Part shown: positions 6,266 through 9,686 of the stretch, one piece after another
Layout of the letters: each line of letters starts with the position of its first letter
Numbering within the stretch: position 1 is the stretch's first letter
Origin: Pseudomonadota bacterium
Lineage (GTDB): Bacteria; Pseudomonadota; Alphaproteobacteria; Rhizobiales; Rhizobiaceae
Assembly: GCA_023399635.1 (NCBI GenBank)
Contig: JAEWOP010000275.1
Location: 1 to 9,686, forward strand
Direction of reading: 5' to 3'
DNA: 9,686 nucleotides
Program-made: the position numbers and the translations under genes
Notes under the pieces: generated by a model
The model's input: only the letters and a program-made list of their open reading frames with translations
Database searches by the model: none
Told to the model about the DNA's origin: nothing

Positions 6266-7281
6266 CACTTTCCCTAAAGAATATAGCCAAGACATTTCCA
6301 GGTGGAACCCGTGCGCTGCTCCCGACGGACCTCGAGGTTGAACAGGGAGAAATCCTGTCGCTTCTGGGACCGTCCGGTTGCGGGAAGACGACTCTCCTGC
6401 GCATCATCGCAGGCTTGGAGAACGCCGATCCAGGGGCGACCATCCGATTTGACGATGATGACCTGACACATGTGTCGGCGGAGAGGCGCAATATCGGAAT
6501 GGTCTTCCAGTCCTACGCCCTGTTCCCAAACATGTCCGTGCGCGGCAACATCGGCTACGGCCTGAAGATGAGGAAGCTCTCCCGGCTGGAGATCGCTGCA
6601 AGGGTTGACGAGGTGATCGCCTTATGCCGGCTGGAGCCCTATTCCGATCGCCCGGTGACGGCACTATCTGGCGGGCAAAAGCAGCGGGTTGCCCTTGCCC
6701 GCGCATTCGCTCCCCGGCCACGTCTGCTCTTGCTCGACGAGCCCTTATCGGCACTGGACGCCGCGTTGCGCTCCGACCTTCGCGACGAACTGGCGGACCT
6801 ACTGAGGAAATTTGGAATTACGGCTATCTTCGTCACTCACGATCAGGATGAAGCCATGGCCATCGCAAGCCGTGTCGCTGTAATGACTGAGGGGCGCGTA
6901 GCTCAGATCGGCACTCCGGAAGGGCTCTACCGGAAGCCGGAAACGGCATTCGTTGCCCGATTTGTTGGTAATGCAACCAGCCTTGGCGGTCGGATCGCCG
7001 GAAAAAGCCTGCATCTCGCCGGCGGCATGCTTGAACTGGCGCAGTCTGGTGACGGCAAAGAGGCCTTCGTACGAGCAGAAGACGTCCGGCTGGACCCATC
7101 GGGCGCCCTAAAGGCGAGGGTCGAGAACGTTACCTTCCTCGGCACTCATTACAGAATCGCACTTTCGGGTGCGACGGACCGTCTTCTGTTTTGCCTTCAC
7201 CAGGGTCAGACGGCACCGAAGCCGGGCGATGAGGTTCGCCTCTCCATAGCACCCACAGCGATCCTGACGCTGGCTGCATAG
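6262..7281 (+). CDS. ABC importer ATPase subunit
   Basis: This 339-residue cytoplasmic nucleotide-binding subunit has all motifs in order: Walker A GPSGCGKT (36-43), Q-loop Q83, signature LSGGQ (135-139), Walker B LLLLDE (155-160), D-loop SALD (163-166) and H-loop H193. After the ATPase domain a C-terminal part from about 235 to 337 has the look of a TOBE-type regulatory domain (FVRAEDVRLDP, LGTHYRIAL, VRLSIAPTAI), as in the FbpC/PotA/UgpC-like importers. The frame is open far upstream (from 5524), but homology and the ATGA overlap with permease 2 fix the start at 6262. It powers the importer with the two permeases; all catalytic residues are present. Confidence 0.95.
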   Translation: MTLSLKNIAKTFPGGTRALLPTDLEVEQGEILSLLGPSGCGKTTLLRIIAGLENADPGATIRFDDDDLTHVSAERRNIGMVFQSYALFPNMSVRGNIGYGLKMRKLSRLEIAARVDEVIALCRLEPYSDRPVTALSGGQKQRVALARAFAPRPRLLLLDEPLSALDAALRSDLRDELADLLRKFGITAIFVTHDQDEAMAIASRVAVMTEGRVAQIGTPEGLYRKPETAFVARFVGNATSLGGRIAGKSLHLAGGMLELAQSGDGKEAFVRAEDVRLDPSGALKARVENVTFLGTHYRIALSGATDRLLFCLHQGQTAPKPGDEVRLSIAPTAILTLAA

Positions 7282-7299
7282 TCCGGAAAGACAACATCC

Positions 7300-8109
7300 A
7301 TGGCCGCATTTATCCACATCACCGACACACACATCGTGCCTGAAGGGCAACTCGCCTATGGTCACTCAGATACGGCCGCTGCCCTGGAGGCTGCCGTTGC
7401 CACCATCAACAAGCGCTTGCCAGCTATCGGGCCGATCGATTGCGCGATCGTCACCGGTGATCTGACCGATCATGGTACCTCCGAAGAATATGAGCGCTTC
7501 AAAGCGATCATGGCTCAACTGGAGCTCCCCTATCTGGCGGTGCCTGGCAACCACGACAGTCACCTTGAAATGCGACAGGCATTTTCGGATCGAGACTGGA
7601 TGCCGCGCTCTGGCCCCATCCAATGGTGCAGGGACTTCGGTGCGTTCACTCTCATCGGTCTGGATACCCTGCTCGACGGAGCCCACCACGGGATGATGTG
7701 TGAAGATGGCTTTTCATTTCTGGATGAGACGCTGCGTGAGATCGGCGGGAAGCCAATCGTTGTTGCCACCCACCATCCATGGATGCACTCCGGTATTCGG
7801 GAAATGGATGAGGACAACCTCCGAAACGGCATGATGCTAATGCAGCGACTACAGGATTATCCTGGTTCGGTTCGGATGATCTCGGGGCACGTCCATCGCA
7901 CGCTGACGACACAGATTGGTGACGTCTTGTGTCAGATCGGACCAGCACCCTGCCATGCCGTCAACCGTGATCATCGAGGTTCCTCCGTCAATTCGCTTGT
8001 CATGGAACCTGGGGCTGTGTCGCTTTATCGCTGGCTTGATGGACCGACGGGCCTGATATCGGACGTACTACCAATCGGCGATTTCGCTGGGCCGTGGCCC
8101 TTTGACTAA
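7300..8109 (+). CDS. GpdQ-type cytoplasmic metallophosphoesterase (phosphodiesterase)
   Basis: This 269-residue calcineurin-like metallophosphoesterase has every metal ligand: D9 and H11 (DTH), D54 (GD), N84 (GNHD), H158 (THHP), H197 and H199 (GHVH). These correspond to the two-metal site known in Klebsiella/Enterobacter aerogenes glycerophosphodiesterase GpdQ. Overall length (about 270) and the C-terminal AGPW-x-x-D ending also match GpdQ as I remember it. There is no signal peptide, so it acts after import. Likely role: hydrolysis of an imported phosphodiester (for example a glycerophosphodiester) to a phosphomonoester and an alcohol. A CpdA-like cyclic-nucleotide activity is the main alternative, less likely given the transporter. 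GGAAAG (7285-7290) lies 9 bases before the ATG, 18 bases after the ATPase stop. It is the last gene of the operon; no convincing terminator follows. Confidence 0.88.
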   Translation: MAAFIHITDTHIVPEGQLAYGHSDTAAALEAAVATINKRLPAIGPIDCAIVTGDLTDHGTSEEYERFKAIMAQLELPYLAVPGNHDSHLEMRQAFSDRDWMPRSGPIQWCRDFGAFTLIGLDTLLDGAHHGMMCEDGFSFLDETLREIGGKPIVVATHHPWMHSGIREMDEDNLRNGMMLMQRLQDYPGSVRMISGHVHRTLTTQIGDVLCQIGPAPCHAVNRDHRGSSVNSLVMEPGAVSLYRWLDGPTGLISDVLPIGDFAGPWPFD

Positions 8110-8377
8110 GGACCAGGGGAAAGACGGCAAGGCGGCCAGTGGGGTTGTTCGGTTTGGAAAGAGAGGAAATGATTTCTGCTTCGCGCCCTCCATATCGGCC
8201 CTAGAGCATGTTCTGTCGTCAGCCCCAAACCTGCCGGTCCGCTCGCCTTGTCTGCAAAGCGCCAAAAGCGGACGTCATGAATAACGATGTTGAACAGTTC
8301 ATCTTGGGCCTCGCCAGCGGCAACAACCGTTATCGACGACAAGTCTGCCACTGTTCAAGTAGCTCCTCCAAAACCGA
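8110..8377. other. Convergent intergenic stretch with repeat remnant
   Basis: This is the gap between the diesterase gene and the leftward 97-residue gene. It contains an AGAGCATGTT stretch near 8203-8212 and the repeat remnant at 8251-8276, both typical of rhizobial intergenic DNA. I see no gene and no strong terminator for either neighbour. Confidence 0.45.
8251..8276 (-). repeat. Remnant of the 'VRFW..AD' dispersed repeat
   Basis: Read leftward, GTCCGCTTTTGGCGCTTTGC followed by AGA is a recognisable core of the rhizobial intergenic repeat; its spurious translation is V-R-F-W-R-F-A-D. The ends GTCCGC and GCAGAC are imperfect inverted repeats. A related decayed copy lies at 2093-2120, so the two bracket the operon in opposite orientation. 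The family identification is from memory. Confidence 0.4.
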
Positions 8378-8671
8378 CTATGTCTTCGGCTTGGCGTCAG
8401 GCTGCTCGAACGTGAAGGATGTCAGAAGCGTTGTAACGATGTTGGTCGCCTTCTCCTTCACAAGCGTTTGCGTCCATTCATTCGTGCCTCGCAACCGGAG
8501 GTCGGCGTAAATGCTGTCAACAGCCCCCTCCTCGATGCGCTTGATGTGCGCCTTGAATGCCGCTTCGCCATCCGTTTGGTAGATGTCACGGATGACCATG
8601 CGAAGGATTTCCTGCATCGCGATCTGCCACGCAGTCGTGCTTGCTTGAAGTTCGAGCGTATCCTCTGACAT
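8378..8671 (-). CDS. Conserved-looking hypothetical protein, 97 residues
   Basis: I do not recognise a named family. The protein is soluble, with no signal peptide or membrane segment, and is largely helical in appearance: a helix-forming N-terminal half (TTAWQIAMQEILRMVIRDIY), a charged middle (AAFKAHIKRIEEGAVDSIYADL), then NEWTQTLVKEKATNIVTTLLTSF and a short polar tail. No cysteines are present. AGGA, 6 bases before the ATG, supports the start. It lies 63 bases downstream of the 74-residue gene in the same direction and could share its transcript. Function unknown. Confidence 0.65.
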   Translation of the reverse strand: MSEDTLELQASTTAWQIAMQEILRMVIRDIYQTDGEAAFKAHIKRIEEGAVDSIYADLRLRGTNEWTQTLVKEKATNIVTTLLTSFTFEQPDAKPKT

Positions 8672-8734
8672 GAGACATCCTACGATGTGAGAAGTTCTTG
8701 GAAGTGGCTGAGTGCTGCTGCGGCGTCTTCGGCT

Positions 8735-8959
8735 TCAGGTCTTCTTCGCACGCATCCTGATCAAAGCAGAGGTTGCTCTCGCGCGATCATCTGTCTCTTT
8801 CGCCAGTCGCGCCTCTCGCAGTCGAAGAGTCTTCTCGTCGCGAGTCTGCGCGATAAAGTCCTGCTCTCCCGCCGCGTCAGCTTTGGCGAAGAACTGGCTT
8901 TGTCGCTTGCTGAAGGCGTTTTCCGCCCTCTGGCGGGGCTTACTGAAAGTCTGTGTCAT
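8735..8959 (-). CDS. Small basic helical protein downstream of cspA, 74 residues
   Basis: The start MTQTFSKPRQ at 8957-8959 is chosen because AGGAAAGG (8967-8974) lies 7 bases upstream. An in-frame ATG further upstream (9011-9013) would start inside the terminator hairpin and is unlikely. The product is strongly basic and charged, rich in Arg, Lys and Ala, with no cysteine and no membrane segment. The stretch from DEKTLRLREARLAKETDDRARATSAL (41-66) looks like a long amphipathic or coiled helix. Its charge suggests nucleic-acid or ribosome contact, but this is only inference. The gene begins 37 bases past the T run of the cspA terminator, so it depends on read-through or on an undetected promoter. 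Confidence 0.65.
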   Translation of the reverse strand: MTQTFSKPRQRAENAFSKRQSQFFAKADAAGEQDFIAQTRDEKTLRLREARLAKETDDRARATSALIRMRAKKT

Positions 8960-8996
8960 GGGATACCCTTTCCTGGGTTCGGCCACTCCAGCGGCC

Positions 8997-9022
8997 AAAA
9001 AAAAGCCGGGCATCAGCCCGGC
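8997..9022 (-). terminator. Rho-independent terminator of cspA
   Basis: Read leftward, GCCGGGC, loop TGAT, GCCCGGC (9022-9005) is followed by eight T (9004-8997). This is a textbook 7-pair GC stem with a T run, placed 66 bases after the cspA stop. Confidence 0.92.
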
Positions 9023-9088
9023 CTTGGTGGTTCATGCTCTCAACAGTGCCAGTACATCCGTGGTCAAAGGAGAGCAGGATACCGATGA

Positions 9089-9298
9089 TCAAGCAGCCTG
9101 CAGGTTGCAGGCCGACATCTTGCCCGACTTGTTGTCGCGCTCCAGCTCATAGCTGAGCTTCTGGCCTTCGACGATTTCGCGCATGCCTGCACGCTCGACA
9201 GCCGAGATGTGAACGAACGCGTCAGCGCCGCCGTTGTCAGGCTGGATAAAGCCGAAGCCCTTGGTGGAATTGAACCATTTAACTGTGCCAGTGGTCAT
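9089..9298 (-). CDS. cspA: CspA-type cold-shock protein
   Basis: This 69-residue single cold-shock domain is the usual length for the family. It begins MTTGTVKWFN, carries RNP1 KGFGFI (13-18) and RNP2 AFVHI (27-31), and ends MSACNLQAA. It binds single-stranded RNA and DNA and acts as an RNA chaperone in the cytoplasm. The start at 9298 is set by family alignment and by AAAGGG, six bases upstream; the in-frame ATG at 9328 would add ten non-family residues. It has its own likely promoter about 150 bases upstream, a long leader, and a strong terminator. Confidence 0.96.
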   Translation of the reverse strand: MTTGTVKWFNSTKGFGFIQPDNGGADAFVHISAVERAGMREIVEGQKLSYELERDNKSGKMSACNLQAA

Positions 9299-9440
9299 GA
9301 TGAACCCTTTCGTAGCGTAAGTAATCAACCACGATGTCGGTGACGTCGCGGATGGCGATAGCGATGTTTTTAAAGGAAGGTTCGTTCAGGGCGCGGTGCC
9401 AATCGCGCAATAACCAAAGTTCAGCAACAAAAAGATCGAT
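9299..9440 (-). promoter_or_regulatory. Long 5' leader of cspA
   Basis: If transcription starts about 7 bases after the -10 at 9447-9452, the cspA mRNA has a leader of roughly 140 bases before its ATG. Cold-shock genes in several bacteria have long structured leaders that act as RNA thermosensors. The leader contains a T/A-rich TTTAAAAACATCG stretch near 9364-9376 and a GACGTC palindrome near 9342-9347. Temperature control is inferred, not shown. Confidence 0.45.
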
Positions 9441-9446
9441 AAACCC

Positions 9447-9474
9447 AAAATAGTGAATTCCGACAGAAAGTCAA
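9447..9474 (-). promoter_or_regulatory. Sigma-70-type promoter of cspA
   Basis: Read leftward, TTGACT (9474-9469), a 16-base spacer and TATTTT (9452-9447) form a good housekeeping promoter; GTTGAC and CTATTT also fit the rhizobial consensus. The area is much more A/T rich than the rest of the window, as expected for a strong promoter. Confidence 0.65.
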
Positions 9475-9482
9475 CCGAAAGT

Positions 9483-9629
9483 TTAAAAAACATATTCTTT
9501 CTCGACCAGCCGCCGAAGAAGACCACGCGCGATAGGCTGCATCGACGTTCTCAGCACCAGCCGGATCATGCTCTTAATATCATTGCGCACGACGCCCACC
9601 GGGTATAGTGTCAAGTCTTCGGTAGCCAT
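9483..9629 (-). pseudogene. 48-residue frame, possible broken TrmO-like N-terminus
   Basis: The frame reads MATEDLTLYPVGVVRNDIKS, then MIRLVLRTSMQPIARGLLRR, then LVEKEYVF and a stop. The first 20 residues resemble the start of TrmO/TsaA-like proteins (Y-P-I-G-V-V-R). The rest does not continue that family and is far too short. There is no ribosome-binding site upstream. It lies directly upstream of the cspA promoter and opposite a likely rightward promoter. A gene relic, a small real gene and chance are all possible. Confidence 0.22.
9583..9609 (+). promoter_or_regulatory. Candidate promoter for the gene beyond the right edge
   Basis: TTGCGC (9583-9588) and TATAGT (9604-9609) are separated by 15 bases, a shorter spacer than usual. 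TATAGT is a good -10. It would produce a leader of about 70 bases ending in the strong ribosome-binding site at 9674-9681. Confidence 0.35.
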
Positions 9630-9673
9630 TGTACGGGCGCTGCCGCTTCAGGGCCTATCCCCTGGCCCCAATG

Positions 9674-9681
9674 AAAGGAGG
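9674..9681 (+). promoter_or_regulatory. Ribosome-binding site of a gene starting just outside the window
   Basis: AAAGGAGG is a near-perfect Shine-Dalgarno sequence, five bases from the window end, so a start codon should follow within a few bases. Just upstream, CAGGG/CCCTG (9649-9653 with 9660-9664) and GGGCC/GGCCC (9651-9655 with 9664-9668) can form two overlapping, mutually exclusive stems. The identity of the gene cannot be read; rpsU is a guess from its known link to cspA in Sinorhizobium. Confidence 0.6.
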
Positions 9682-9686
9682 ACGAC

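Noticed and set aside
8091..8105. GGGCC-GT-GGCCC followed by TTT as a terminator for the operon
   Set aside because: The loop is too small, the stem lies inside the coding region and there is no real T run.
8106..8351. 81-residue minus-strand frame containing V-R-F-W-R-F-A-D
   Set aside because: This is the known spurious translation of a rhizobial intergenic repeat.
9062..9067. TTGACC as a proven promoter for the 74-residue gene
   Set aside because: No acceptable -10 at 16-18 bases; kept only as a weak candidate in the findings.

Overview
The window looks like chromosome or megaplasmid DNA of an alphaproteobacterium of the order Rhizobiales (Rhizobium/Sinorhizobium/Mesorhizobium-like). This rests on the high-GC codon use, the CTTGAC-type promoter pieces, a 69-residue CspA, a DUF6428-type protein beside arsR, and intergenic remnants of the 'VRFW..AD' repeat common in rhizobia. 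No species can be named from the sequence alone. I see no tRNA, rRNA, CRISPR array, intact insertion sequence or phage gene.

Left part (1-2080): an arsenic-type locus. An ArsR repressor with a C-terminal cysteine cluster and an MFS permease run leftward as an overlapping pair; the permease C-terminus is cut by the window edge. A cysteine-ended DUF6428-like protein runs rightward. The two divergent starts are 43 bases apart, and an inverted repeat filling this gap is the likely ArsR operator.

Gap (2081-2527): this holds relics (a dispersed-repeat fragment and a leftward reading frame with coding-like composition and a membrane-like segment), followed by a compact control region. That region contains an apparent Pho box (two CTGTCA units exactly 11 bases apart, 2465-2482), a -10-like element (2493-2498) and a perfect 14-base LacI-type operator (2501-2514).

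Centre (2528-8109): one tight six-gene operon made of a LacI-family regulator, a periplasmic binding protein, two permeases, an ATPase and a cytoplasmic metallophosphoesterase of the GpdQ type. Three junctions overlap or are separated by only 4 bases. The best reading is import of an organophosphate, most likely a phosphodiester such as a glycerophosphodiester, followed by hydrolysis in the cytoplasm. The operon would be switched on by phosphate starvation (PhoB) and gated by substrate (LacI). This dual control is the most interesting point in the window.

Right part (8378-9686): a leftward cold-shock group, cspA with a long leader and its own strong terminator, then a 74-residue basic protein whose start lies just past that terminator, then a 97-residue hypothetical protein. 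At the far right a rightward leader with a strong Shine-Dalgarno sequence runs off the edge. A gene must start just outside, possibly rpsU (ribosomal protein S21), but this is only a guess from neighbourhood.
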